Shown here piece after piece: positions 1 to 7,846 of a stretch of 11,370 bases of DNA. This stretch comes from Euperipatoides rowelli (taxonomy: Eukaryota; Onychophora; Udeonychophora; Euonychophora; Peripatopsidae): the NCBI GenBank assembly GCA_003024985.2, contig PXIH01S0000971.1. One strand, written 5' to 3'. The notes beneath the pieces are model-generated. The model did no database searches and was not told the origin of the DNA. It saw only the letters and a list, made by a program, of their open reading frames with translations. Every line of letters begins with the position of its first letter. The stretch's first letter is position 1. A program made the translations under genes and the position numbers.

Positions 1-1020
1 ATGCAGCAACAACTTTTTTAAAAATTTGGTGAAATTTCATGGAATGACCCCTCCCTTTTGTCATTTTTAGTAAGTTTGTATCCGTGTTACTAAAATTTTT
101 TATTAAAAGCGAATACACATCTTGCAGGCAATAAATGTTTTGTTCATGTTGATCGTGAGAACAAAATAAGCATAAACAATAGCAGACAGTAAATAAAAAA
201 GAAGAATCTCTGTTTTCTCTTAAATGTATTTTCCTAGAAATACAGTAACTATAAATTAAAGTTTGTCTCTTGTGAGCAGCTGATAAAGGATTCACTAGTA
301 AGTTTCTTAGTTTAATTATGTTTTCATCTCCAGTTAATCTAAACAGCATGTAGGCTACAGTAATTATATTTCCTGGCGCAAAACCTTTAATTGTTTTGGA
401 GGAAGAATATTGTGTGGAACATCGCAAAAAATTAACCTCTTGTGATTTAATTTTTATTCAACTACAATTTTGTAATCTGAGTAATATAAATGAAACATAA
501 AACTTTTTTTTTTTAATTGTTTATACTTAGCCTTAGCGATTTTCTATTAAATGGAAAATTCTGACAGGCTTATAATAAATCTTTAGCCAGTACTTATTAA
601 GTAGCGACTTTTAAGAATTTTTTTTTAAGACAAAAAAAAGTTTTATTCTGTCACATAATAAAAAATGTTGAAATTTATCACCCCCACCTTTTTCGAATAT
701 TCGTCTGTTTCACAGTTCAATTGACATTTAGGCTGATTCGTCCGAGCCCTAGTAGTCAGTTTTGTCTTTTCTGTTTATCGATATTTTTTATTTACGTACA
801 TTTTTAAGGCATGGCAAAAATGGAAATATCTATCAGTGAGGTACCGTACAATAAAAGTGACGCATTGAATAATTACATTTTTATTCAAAATCCCAATGCA
901 CATCACTGGGCAAAATGAATATTTCCAGGACTGTAAGCATCAGCTTTTGACTTCAGTCTTACATTAGAGTCCTTTTTTAACAGACTAGTGGCTGAATTAT
1001 TCACTTATAAAAATAAACAG
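1..1020. other. AT-rich non-coding flank, no recognised gene
   Basis: This stretch is AT-rich with many homopolymer A and T runs and no long open frame on either strand. I see no recognisable protein domain, tRNA or rRNA. The only coding candidate is the tiny ORF at 811-918, listed separately. It could be intergenic or intronic host DNA, or an old unrecognised repeat. Confidence 0.6.
811..918 (+). other. Tiny ORF (35 codons), coding status unknown
   Basis: An ATG at 811 in a moderate context (GGCATGG, with a G at +4) opens 35 codons ending in TGA at 916-918. The peptide begins MAKMEISISEVP and ends NPNAHHWAK. I recognise no domain, signal peptide or membrane segment. A GT-containing sequence (GAG then GTACCG, at about 838-846) could act as a splice donor, so this might instead be the start of a first exon. 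A 35-codon ORF is expected by chance in DNA of this length, so it may have no function. Confidence 0.1.
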
Positions 1021-1030
1021 GTTTGAAAAG

Positions 1031-1063
1031 ATTTATTATTATTATTACTATATTATTATTATT
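1031..1063 (+). repeat. Interrupted (TTA)n microsatellite
   Basis: About ten TTA/ATT units are interrupted by ACTATA near the middle. The tract abuts the left PLE terminal repeat on its outer side, mirroring the longer perfect (AAT)n tract at 3478-3534 on the other side. Confidence 0.9.
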
Positions 1064-1138
1064 TCTAGCAGTCTTCTTTTCACGTGCACGTTGTTTAATT
1101 ACAATAAAGCCAGCTGCACATGCACAAAAAAAAAATCT
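1058..1138 (+). repeat. PLE terminal inverted repeat, left copy
   Basis: The segment from the end of the TTA tract through TTTCTAGCAGTCTTC to GCCAGCTGCACATGCACA reappears reverse-complemented at 3402-3484. Differences are few: one 4-base indel near 1086, a couple of substitutions, and drift in the A-rich inner end. This copy lies at the element's 3' end, because the ORF reads leftwards. Inverted terminal repeats are a known outcome of PLE retrotransposition. Confidence 0.85.
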
Positions 1139-1382
1139 TTGTTTATTTTTGTTTATTTCTTCTATACAAAATCATCACATAATCCANTGTTAATATAAGA
1201 GGGTTAGGTCTAAGATCTCTCAGTTTTCCAACTTCTATGAACCACTATAAAATTATTAATATCAGTCAATAAGACTTTTAATTAACAATGACAAAACTAA
1301 CATAATTAAATAACTATTTAAACATATACAAACATTAGAAACAACAATAATTAAATTTTATGTAAAACAGCATCCTACCTTT
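1139..1382 (-). other. PLE 3' untranslated region
   Basis: This stretch lies between the endonuclease stop codon and the terminal repeat at the element's 3' end. It is AT-rich, contains one ambiguous base (1187), and shows no recognisable domain or RNA motif. The assignment follows from position only. Confidence 0.5.
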
Positions 1383-2268
1383 TTAATTTAATATTTGAGT
1401 GCCTCTAGTATTCAAATCTGGTTTAAAGTAATTGATAGCTTGCTTTTCAGCTATATAACGCTTTTGCGGTTGCCTAATTTGCATAATTACCTTAAAATTT
1501 AAATTTGAAATATGATTAAATTCAGTAATATGCAAATTGATTTGGGACATCCTGTCGTAATTTATGTATTCGCATATACGTATCGAAACACGTCGGCCCG
1601 ACGTGCCCACATACTTTGACCAGCAACTACACTCAAATATGTATACCACAGATGAAGGGTCGTGGGTGGGTGTATTAAACATTTTTTCAATTCGCTTAAA
1701 AAAGGTAAATATTGATGGTTGAAAAATATGAATATTAGATGATATGAAATTTTTAAAAACTTTTAATTTAGTGGGATAGTGTAAATGGCTATCCACTGGT
1801 ATGTAAATATTTTTATTATTTTCCAGTAATGGGTAAATAAATTTATTATTATAAAAACAACATGATAAAAATATATTACTATTGATGTTTTGAATATATA
1901 TATTATATGATGAAGTATTTACAGATGTAGATGAGGGGGAGGAGGGGGCAGTGGATGAGGTTGGGTGGGAAAATGATTCTGTACAATTTGTTATTGAGTA
2001 TCTATTTACATATNTTTTAGTACATTTAACCNTTATGTCATTANTAACCTTTAAAGGGTATAGATTAGACAAATATATNACCCTTATATTGTTTAACTCA
2101 ATATTTAACAAATGTTGGTTGCTGCATATGATTAATGCTCGATTAATATCCTATCTAGGTATATTGAGCTTAACCTGGTAACTGTACGATGAGTCGTACA
2201 TTATTTTTATAGAGTTCTGGGTACTTTTTCTATATACAGCAAAATTCAAACTGCTATCTGTTCTAATA
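1383..2268 (-). pseudogene. PLE C-terminal region with GIY-YIG endonuclease
   Basis: This frame continues the RT ORF after a 1-bp shift. At 2268-2154 it holds the segment that follows motif C in PLEs (FAVYRKST, then YDSSYSYQVKLN), stops at TAG 2151-2153, then stays open to TAA 1383-1385. Residues numbered from 2111: 46-68 form a Ser/Thr/Pro-rich linker. The GIY-YIG fold starts at VVYIFECSC (residues 155-163, Tyr157), continues with KYVGTSGRR (166-174), Arg178, and His194/His200, and ends with EKQAINYFKPDLN, whose Glu222 is the expected metal-binding residue. In this family the domain nicks the target DNA to prime reverse transcription. All recognisable active-site positions are present. The four ambiguous bases at 2014, 2032, 2044 and 2079 create unknown residues in the N-terminal part. 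Confidence 0.88.
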
Positions 2269-3399
2269 ATGGATGTCTAAATAATTAAGTATATCATTGG
2301 ATTCTTCCTCTATTGTAAATTTTAAATTCTCAGAATATGTATTAAAAATATGTAAAATATCTGGGATACAGGTTTCAGAGGGTACTATGGCCACTACGTC
2401 GTCGACATAGTGTCGATAGAAGATTATTCTTGGGCTTTGTCCGGTGAACATGTCCCTCATGCCCACAATGGTGGATTCAAACCTCCCCATTTCCATGTCG
2501 GCCTAAAGGATTGACAATGCCGAGTCCATTGCACAACCTTGTACCTGAACATAGGGTTGGTTGTTAAAGAGACATGGTAGGTTCCTTAAACAATAATCTA
2601 ACAATGTTCGCAAATCTGCTAGTCGTAATTTGTGTATATTTTCTCGATCCGTTCTATATATATATAAGGCGGTCGACGGTGGATTGGCATCTACAGACCC
2701 AAAAAGGGATTCAACATCGAACGACACTAATCGATATTGAGGTTGGATTTGTATTTTAGATATATCGCTAATCAATTGAAGTGAATTTTTAACTGAATAT
2801 TGAAAATAATTATACTTGGATAAAACCCTATATAGCCACTTTGAAGTATTTGAATAATATGTTGATGTTGTGGCCACTAGTGGGCGATAACCACCTTGCT
2901 TTTTGTGATTCTTAAATCGTCCATATATGGGGGCNCTGTAACTGTTCACAGGATAGAGATGATCATATAGTNTCTTATCCAAGTAACCATCCATAAACAA
3001 ACCATACAATAAATTTTTAAATTTGTTATGGAGAGTTTTATTTTTATCTTTCTGGGTTTTAATGAAATAATTTTTCTCTAAAGCTGTGGTCATTGATTCA
3101 ACGTAATCCAATTTGCTTACAACAATAAGTGTGTTCGATTTGTCTGCCTTGACAATAAGTGTATTATTATCATTTAGATGTTTATTAATTTGTAGCATTT
3201 GTTTTTGGTCAGATCTAGCCTGATTTGAAATCTGTTTGATAATTTGTTGCTCAAGGATTGCCTGTGTATAGACCGTTTGAAACTGTTGCAATAAAGGGTT
3301 CAAAACTTCTTTATTACTAGGTTTAATAAGAAACTGGTCAAGTTTTTGAGTTATAATATACTGTATATTCAGTTTCAGTATTATAAAATAATGTCTAAT
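2263..3399 (-). pseudogene. PLE reverse transcriptase domain, one in-frame stop
   Basis: The frame is open from just after a TAA at 3400-3402 to a TAG at 2263-2265, interrupted only by a TAG at 2500-2502. The protein lacks an obvious initiator ATG; position 3303 is only a TTG. Counting from 3303, residues 51-62 hold a family-typical VKADKSNTLIVV block, and about 123-145 hold the fingers motif (APIYGRFKNHKK, then YRPLVATTS). RT motif A is SFDVESLF, with the catalytic Asp at residue 196 (codon at 2718-2716). The next motif is QGCAMDSALSI near 245, and then comes the stop. Beyond the stop, motif C is HYVDDV, with both catalytic Asp (first at 2403-2401), followed by a thumb-like LKFTIEEE...LNYLDI segment. 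The family normally has a Gly-Ser-Pro sequence where this copy reads MDSAL, so point decay is visible. All three catalytic Asp survive. The frame continues into the endonuclease after a 1-bp frameshift near 2263-2272. Confidence 0.88.
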
Positions 3400-3401
3400 T
3401 T

Positions 3402-3478
3402 AGATTTTATTTTGTGCATGTGCAGCTGGCTTTATTGAAATTAAACAACGTGGACGACGTGAAAAGAAGACTGCTAGA

Positions 3479-3484
<6 letters not shown>
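3402..3484 (-). repeat. PLE terminal inverted repeat, right copy
   Basis: This is the reverse-complement partner of 1058-1138, at the 5' end of the minus-strand element. It contains 4 bases missing from the left copy (within GTGGACGACGTG, about 3449-3460). Its outer edge runs directly into the perfect (AAT)n tract. The RT frame opens just inside it, after a TAA at 3400-3402. Confidence 0.85.

Positions 3485-3534
<50 letters not shown>
3478..3534 (+). repeat. (AAT)n microsatellite, about 18 units
   Basis: This is an uninterrupted AAT trinucleotide run immediately outside the right PLE terminal repeat. Read in frame it gives a poly-isoleucine stretch, so any ORF called across 3414-3740 is spurious. 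The tract may be the insertion target of the element or sequence carried at its ends. Confidence 0.97.
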
Positions 3535-3536
<2 letters not shown>

Positions 3537-3682
3537 GTAGCCAATATATATATTCTAAAGAGTATAATATATAGGCTTTGTAAGTTTATTTGTTTATTTT
3601 ATAAGAATATTAAAATAATGAATGTTGGATGGACTGGCCAAAATGTCTGTCTTCTGTATAAAAAAGTAATACAGAAACCGGA

Positions 3683-3749
3683 AGTTAAATATTATTATGA
3701 GCAATCTACCTCTAACAAAATGGTAGATTGTTCATCATAATATTTAACT
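3683..3749. repeat. 28-bp near-perfect inverted repeat (hairpin)
   Basis: AGTTAAATATTATTATGAGC and onwards (3683-3710) pairs with 3722-3749 across an 11-base loop (TCTAACAAAAT). The arms differ at only two positions. This is much longer and better matched than the short AT palindromes expected in DNA of this composition. It could be a small MITE or foldback remnant, or a transcribed hairpin. No terminal duplication is evident. Confidence 0.8.
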
Positions 3750-4534
3750 CCAAGTATAAGCAAGCTTGAAATGTATTGGACTGGAACACATGTTCTATAT
3801 AAATAAAAGTTTGCCACAAATACATAAACACTGGAGCTAACAAAACTTGACTGGGATTAAAAATAGACAGAAGCTGCTTAACTCATAAAAGCCCCGACTG
3901 ACTAAAGACTGTGGCTGGCACAGTACAAGGGTGACTGTACTCAATGAGATAGCCATTAGCCGATCCAGCTGCAAGGTTAAAGGTTAGGGATATAGCCTAA
4001 ATGCCTTAAAAAATACTTTTAAGAAGAAGAATGTGTGATTATGTAAATTAAAGTTACGATAGGTCCATGCATAAAAATTAGTATTAATTCGCACATGCAA
4101 TTAGATTAGACAAGCAAAGCATTTAAGTGCTCTAACGTAAACAAAACATAAACTCAAGACAGCTATTCCTTGAATGCACAAAGTAATATTACAAATAAGA
4201 ATCTACCGGTATTATATATTTTTCAAATAAGGATTTATTATATTGTACAGTAACTTATATAATCTATGGATATCAAGAAAAAGTAAGAAAATTGATTAGT
4301 AAAAAAAAATATTGGGAAAACTATTACCATAGAATGCTAATCAAGTATGCAATGTGCATGCACTTGATCTTATCATTCGTTCGGAATGGGGGGGGAGGGA
4401 GTGACACCTTATCTAGTAAACCTTAGATTTACCACAATGCACTGCAAAACTGCCCAGCTCACTTGTTTAGCTAGAATCAAAATTCTTTAAAAGGCTGTTT
4501 TTCAAAATGATGCACTTTTGGTATTACCATGTAG

Positions 4535-4576
4535 AAACACATCTTTAACCTTCGATGAGGTTAAAGATCTGTGTTT
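4535..4576. repeat. 17-bp hairpin with 2-nt bulge
   Basis: AAACAC plus ATCTTTAACCT (4535-4551) pairs with AGGTTAAAGAT, a CT bulge, and GTGTTT (4558-4576) around the loop TCGATG. The inner 11 bp are perfect. No Helitron-style CTRR end follows at the right distance, so the origin is unclear. Confidence 0.75.
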
Positions 4577-5188
4577 GGATAGCTTGGATTTCTTTCAGAG
4601 CGGTCAAAAAGTTTAAATGCGGTGACAGCACGCTTTACCTATCTTTGGCCGAGAAATAGGGGTGGAGCGTCCTTTGACGGCATTCTACGTTGTTGGAAAA
4701 CTATTATTTAAGAATGGAGAAAATTGAAGGGCAAAACATTTTACATAAATACAATTCAAAGTATCAGCTTTGTTCATTTTACCATATCTTAGTTCTAAAG
4801 AAGAAGAAAAAAAACTTAGTTCATTCCTTATAATCTGTAGTCTACCTGAAAAGCAATCAAAGTAGTCCCCTATATAAAATTTCTTATCTTCCCTTGTATT
4901 TATAGAGAACATTTGTATTCTCAATATAGCAATGTTGGTAAGGTAATGTGCTATATAATAGCCTAATCTGAACCTTGATCCTAGTTACCTTATAATCCAA
5001 TTCCAAACAACCTATAAAATAAAATTGTTCCATATTAAATGTAAATTTTCCATTTCAGAATAAATAACTTGACTCGATACATTCATGGAAAGATCTAGGA
5101 AACACTTTATTAGTCTTAAGTCTAATCATTTTAAGACAATAAAAAATTTTATATAATTTTTTGTAAAAAAAAAAAAAAAGTAACCTAC

Positions 5189-5228
5189 CAGGTACTAACA
5201 GCCACAAAACTGTGGCTGTTAGTACCTG
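5189..5228. repeat. Perfect 18-bp hairpin beside an A15 run
   Basis: CAGGTACTAACAGCCACA (5189-5206) is exactly complementary to 5211-5228 across a 4-base loop (AAAC). An A15 run at 5165-5179 lies just to its left, and the first readable gypsy pol codons begin about ten bases to its right (5239). The perfect match and location at the break point of the truncated retroelement suggest a rearrangement or template-switch junction, or the end of another element. Confidence 0.9.
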
Positions 5229-5238
5229 CAGGTCATGA

Positions 5239-6060
5239 TTCCCAGAGTCCAGGGGGCTCATTATAAGAATAAAAGAAAAATCACCGACTTGCCAATTAAA
5301 CAATAAAAAATACAGCCCATATAAATCACCTGTACTAGTCCTTCCCAAGAAAGATTCAAAAGAAGTTAGAATTTGTTTAGACCTATGAAAGATAAATAAA
5401 CAGATAGTAATGAACAGTGTCCGATCATGCGCATTGGTGATATTGGAGAACCTAGGTGGTGCTCGCATTTTTAGTAGCCTAGACTTAAATAATGGGTATT
5501 TCAATGTCAAATTAACAGAAGAAGCCCAGAAAAAGTTCTCTTTTCTATACCGTTTGCAAAATATTCATTCACCCGCTTATGTCAAGGTTGTTTAACATCC
5601 GCCGCCATCTTTCAAAAGATATAATGTTTACATCATGTAATATTAAAAGGCCATGTTTTTGTTTACTTAGACTATATAATACATTCACCCAATATTGAGG
5701 AACATCTAGAAACGTTAGAGGAAATACTTGCAGCATTCGAGAAAATCAATTTAGCAGTAAAACCATCAAAATGTCATTTATTTAGGGAATCTATAAAATA
5801 CTTGGGTCATAAAAACGGATGTACAAAAGTTAGCGCGTTCTACAACTGTAGAAGGAGTGAGAAGTTTTCTTGGAAGCTTAAACTTTTATAGAAAATTTAT
5901 CACCAACTTTGCTGAGATAGCTGCTCCCCTTTATGATTTGCTAAAGAAAAGGAACACTGCAATTACATGGAATGACAATGCTGGTTGTAGCCTTTCAAAA
6001 GTTAAAACAAAAATTAATTACTGCACCTCTGATCTCCTTTCCAAAATATGACAAACCATT
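5239..6060 (+). pseudogene. Gypsy-type reverse transcriptase remnant
   Basis: This region encodes the polymerase domain that copies element RNA into cDNA. From 5317 the frame reads SPVLVLPKKD, then RICLDL and a TGA at 5386-5388 where an Arg codon CGA is likely to have been (a CpG transition). LGGARIFSSLDLNNGYF, with the motif A Asp, follows at 5449-5502. The frame changes near 5535-5544, after which FTRLCQGC...AIFQK is readable (5568-5618). A TAA follows at 5622, then GHVFVYLDYIIHS (5649-5687). This is motif C, and it reads YLD-Y, so the second catalytic Asp is missing. The segment EEHLETLEEIL and KCHLF...KYLGH follows. A small deletion and frame change occur near 5800-5830, and then [14 protein letters not shown] and [10 protein letters not shown] (5857-5958). 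Another frame change comes at about 5980. It cannot encode active polymerase. Confidence 0.9.
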
Positions 6061-6529
6061 CGTCATAAAGACTGATGCTTCCCTTACCTAATTAGGAGCT
6101 GTATTGGAGCAAGAAAATGAAAAGGGAGAATTACAGCCCATTGCATATGCTAGTCGTAGGTTGAACAAAGCAAAAAGAAATTATGCAGTGATTGAGCTAG
6201 AAACATTAGCGATCATGTTTGCAATAGACCAATTTAGGCACATGACTTATGGTAATAAAATAATTTTACTAACAGACCGTAAGCCATTAACATACATAGT
6301 GTAATTAAAAAACACAAATGCAAGAGTGGCCAGATGGATGATGAATTTACAAAAGAATGATATACATTTTGAATACATCCCTGGTAAATTAAATAGTTTC
6401 GCTGATAGGCTCTCGCGAAGTCACGTAGAGGACGAGACTACAACAGCTTGCACATTAGAAATTGGTAGGAGGCCAATCACAATCGAGCTAATGCGAGCAG
6501 AACAACAAAATGACAGTTATTGGCAATAA
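5984..6529 (+). pseudogene. Gypsy-type RNase H remnant
   Basis: This domain degrades the RNA strand during reverse transcription. All of it lies in one frame, with stops only at 6089-6091, 6302-6304 and 6527-6529. It starts with [16 protein letters not shown]. The four acidic residues typical of the fold are visible: Asp in KTDAS (6074), Glu in ELETLA (about 6197), Asp in LLTDRKPL (about 6275), and Asp in FADRLSR (about 6402). RARWMMNL-like and EYIPGKLN motifs at about 6326-6390 match the end of the family domain. It follows the RT connection region directly and leads into the integrase. The domain core is better preserved than the RT part, but the stops rule out a functional product. Confidence 0.88.
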
Positions 6530-6729
6530 GTTATTAATAAAATAAAGGAAGGCAAATTAAAGGATGAAAATTTCATACTGGATGAAAATGAATTAATACA
6601 AAAATTAGTAGGCTACAGTTAGGAAAATCAAATTTTACAGCTTACAGAACAGTAGTCCCAGCATCCCTCATACCGGATATCATGTTTGCATACCATGATA
6701 GCTTAATCGGAGGACACTTTTCACTACAA
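6530..6729 (+). pseudogene. Linker and N-terminal His pair of integrase zinc finger
   Basis: The RNase H frame continues past TAA 6527-6529 as a Lys/Glu-rich linker to TAG 6620-6622. After a frame change the reading VVPASLIPDIMFAYHDS is recognisable, followed by LIGGH. This is the standard start of the gypsy integrase, and supplies the two His of the HHCC zinc finger (codons at 6694 and 6715). A second frame change near 6725 leads to the cysteine half of the finger. Confidence 0.8.
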
Positions 6730-7386
6730 AAACTGCATACAGAATAAAAGATATTTTCACTTGGAAAACAATATTCCCAGATATTAGGGAATTGTACATC
6801 AACAGCTGCGAAAAATGTCAGCATAGGAATAGAGAATGTGTAAAAGCTCCTATACAAGCTGTCAAACCTCCTTCCTCCTGCATGTCAAAGGTCAATATTG
6901 ACATTTTGGGCCTCTTTTCAACAACCCAAAGGAGAAACAAGTATATAATTGCCTATACTGATCATTTCTCTCGTATGACCGGTATTGACCGCTAGCCCCC
7001 TCCCAAGCCAGGAAGCTCATGTAATTGCTGCAGACTACATATATATGTGTTACGGCGATTCCATGTGCATTCTGTCAGATCGTGGATCACAATTAGTAGG
7101 ACATATAATGACAACCCTATACAAGAAATTGGGGATAGATAGGGTCACAATTCAGAGTTTTTGGCCACGCTCCAATGGAGTAAGTGAAAGGAATAACACC
7201 AAAATACTCAACTTAATTTCACATTACTGCAATAAAATTTTTACAGATTGGGACACCAAGCTCCCCTATCTCATGCAGGTTATTAATAATACTGTACATA
7301 GTAACACTAAACAAGTCACATTCTATATATTCCATGGATTTTACCAGTATGATGCTTTCTCCGAATTTAATTTGAATGAAAATTAA
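6730..7386 (+). pseudogene. Gypsy-type integrase catalytic core remnant
   Basis: Integrase joins element cDNA to host DNA. After the frame change, AYRIKDIFTW...LYINSCEKCQ supplies the CxxC half of the zinc finger (Cys at 6807 and 6816). The core begins at VNIDILG, with the first catalytic Asp at 6900. The line NKYIIAYTDHFSRM follows, and then a frame change near 6975-6985. In the next frame, CILSDRGSQLVG gives the second Asp (7078) and SNGVSERNN gives the Glu (7186). They are separated by 35 residues, the classic DD35E spacing. The frame ends at TAA 7384-7386. All catalytic residues survive, but the frameshift between the first and second Asp prevents an intact product. Confidence 0.9.
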
Positions 7387-7846
7387 AATAATTTAGAAAG
7401 AATAGATTTGGTAGACGCCATTTTGGAAAGATTGGAGGCAGCAGAAGCAGAAGTTTTTGTCAACCTACAAAACGCCTCCATCTCCAATGCCTGAAATAAA
7501 GATAGAGGGTGTCACCTATGCAAATTTAACATCTGAGATTTAGTTCTGGCCTTAGATGTACCTAGCTACTCGGGACTAATATGAAATTAAATCCTTCGTA
7601 CACAGGACCATACCCCATAATTAAAAGGACTGGAATGGCAAATTACCAATACAAGATATCAATAGCCCAGAAAAAATAAAACAGGTGTACATTGATAAGC
7701 TTAAAACGTACCTACAAGGGAAAGTCATTGTAGATGAGGAAGATGCGTCGAAGCCCAGATCTGGCACAAACAAAGACGTTGAACCTCAAAACAAGAACAC
7801 TGTAACCCCCCAAATGAAGAAATGGATGAAGAGGAAGAGAAAATAA
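7387..7846 (+). pseudogene. Integrase C-terminus with GPY/F module
   Basis: This is the DNA-binding C-terminal region of the gypsy integrase. It starts in the same frame as the catalytic core with an Ala/Glu-rich helix segment, then has stops at 7492 and 7534. DLVLALDVPSYSG (about 7537-7575) matches the GD-hydrophobic-V motif of the SH3-like fold. After a frame change, KLNPSYTGPYPIIKRTG (about 7584-7634) is a clear GPY/F module, which is diagnostic for Ty3/gypsy-type integrases. A further frame change near 7676 leads to QVYIDKLKTYLQG (7682-7720), the family's closing motif, and then a charged tail ending KKWMKRKRK before TAA 7844-7846. The basic end resembles a nuclear localisation signal, but this is inference. 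Confidence 0.87.

Larger units (their letters stand above)
1021..3534 (-). mobile_element. Penelope-like retroelement (EN+ PLE), about 2.5 kb
   Basis: Read on the minus strand the element runs from about 3490 to 1055. It has a short 5' region, one broken ORF encoding a reverse transcriptase followed by a GIY-YIG endonuclease, and a 3' region. That domain order defines endonuclease-bearing Penelope-like elements. PLEs copy an RNA template at an endonuclease-made nick, and they often carry terminal repeats in direct or inverted arrangement. Here ~75-80 bp inverted repeats bound the element (1058-1138 and 3402-3484), each abutting an (AAT)n/(TTA)n tract on its outer side. The length of about 2.5 kb fits the family. 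The lesions are few: stops at 2500-2502 and 2151-2153 and a frameshift near 2263-2272. I found no hammerhead ribozyme core (CUGANGA plus GAAA), which some PLEs carry. The exact outer boundaries and any target-site duplication cannot be fixed because the flanks are microsatellite. Confidence 0.85.
3535..5238. other. Non-coding interval between PLE and gypsy relic
   Basis: I recognise no gene here on either strand. The interval contains hairpins at 3683-3749, 4535-4576 and 5189-5228, an 8-G run followed by AGGG at 4388-4399, an A15 run at 5165-5179, and many A/T runs. The stretch around 3915-4000 has a vague resemblance to a tRNA A box (TGGCACAGTAC), but no matching B box. A degenerate gag could be hidden upstream of the gypsy pol, but I could not make out a zinc knuckle or a protease motif. 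The minus-strand open frame at 4685-4924 has no recognisable features. Confidence 0.5.

Noticed and set aside
1951-2181. Plus-strand ORF opposite the PLE endonuclease region
   Set aside because: It lies antisense to a frame with clear family motifs, so it is a shadow.
2183-2200. Perfect 7-bp hairpin TGTACGA/TCGTACA
   Set aside because: It lies inside PLE coding sequence and is short enough to be chance.
3402-3534. Hammerhead ribozyme in the PLE terminal repeat
   Set aside because: Some PLEs carry one, but I found no CUGANGA/GAAA core on either strand in the repeats or nearby.
3414-3740. Plus-strand ORF with a long poly-isoleucine stretch
   Set aside because: It is a read-through of the (AAT)n tract and the PLE terminal repeat. 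The flanking residues look like random translation.
3905-4000. tRNA-derived SINE with an A-box-like TGGCACAGTAC
   Set aside because: No convincing B box at the right spacing and no cloverleaf could be drawn.
4535-4600. Helitron 3' end
   Set aside because: There is a hairpin, but no CTRR terminus about 10 bases after it and no Rep/helicase coding sequence.
4685-4924. 79-codon minus-strand ORF, or a plus-strand gag remnant
   Set aside because: I saw no zinc knuckle, capsid or protease motif on either strand, and the plus strand has frequent stops.
5055-5510. 151-codon minus-strand ORF
   Set aside because: Much of it is antisense to recognisable gypsy RT codons, and it crosses the hairpin and A-run. 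It has no domain features of its own.
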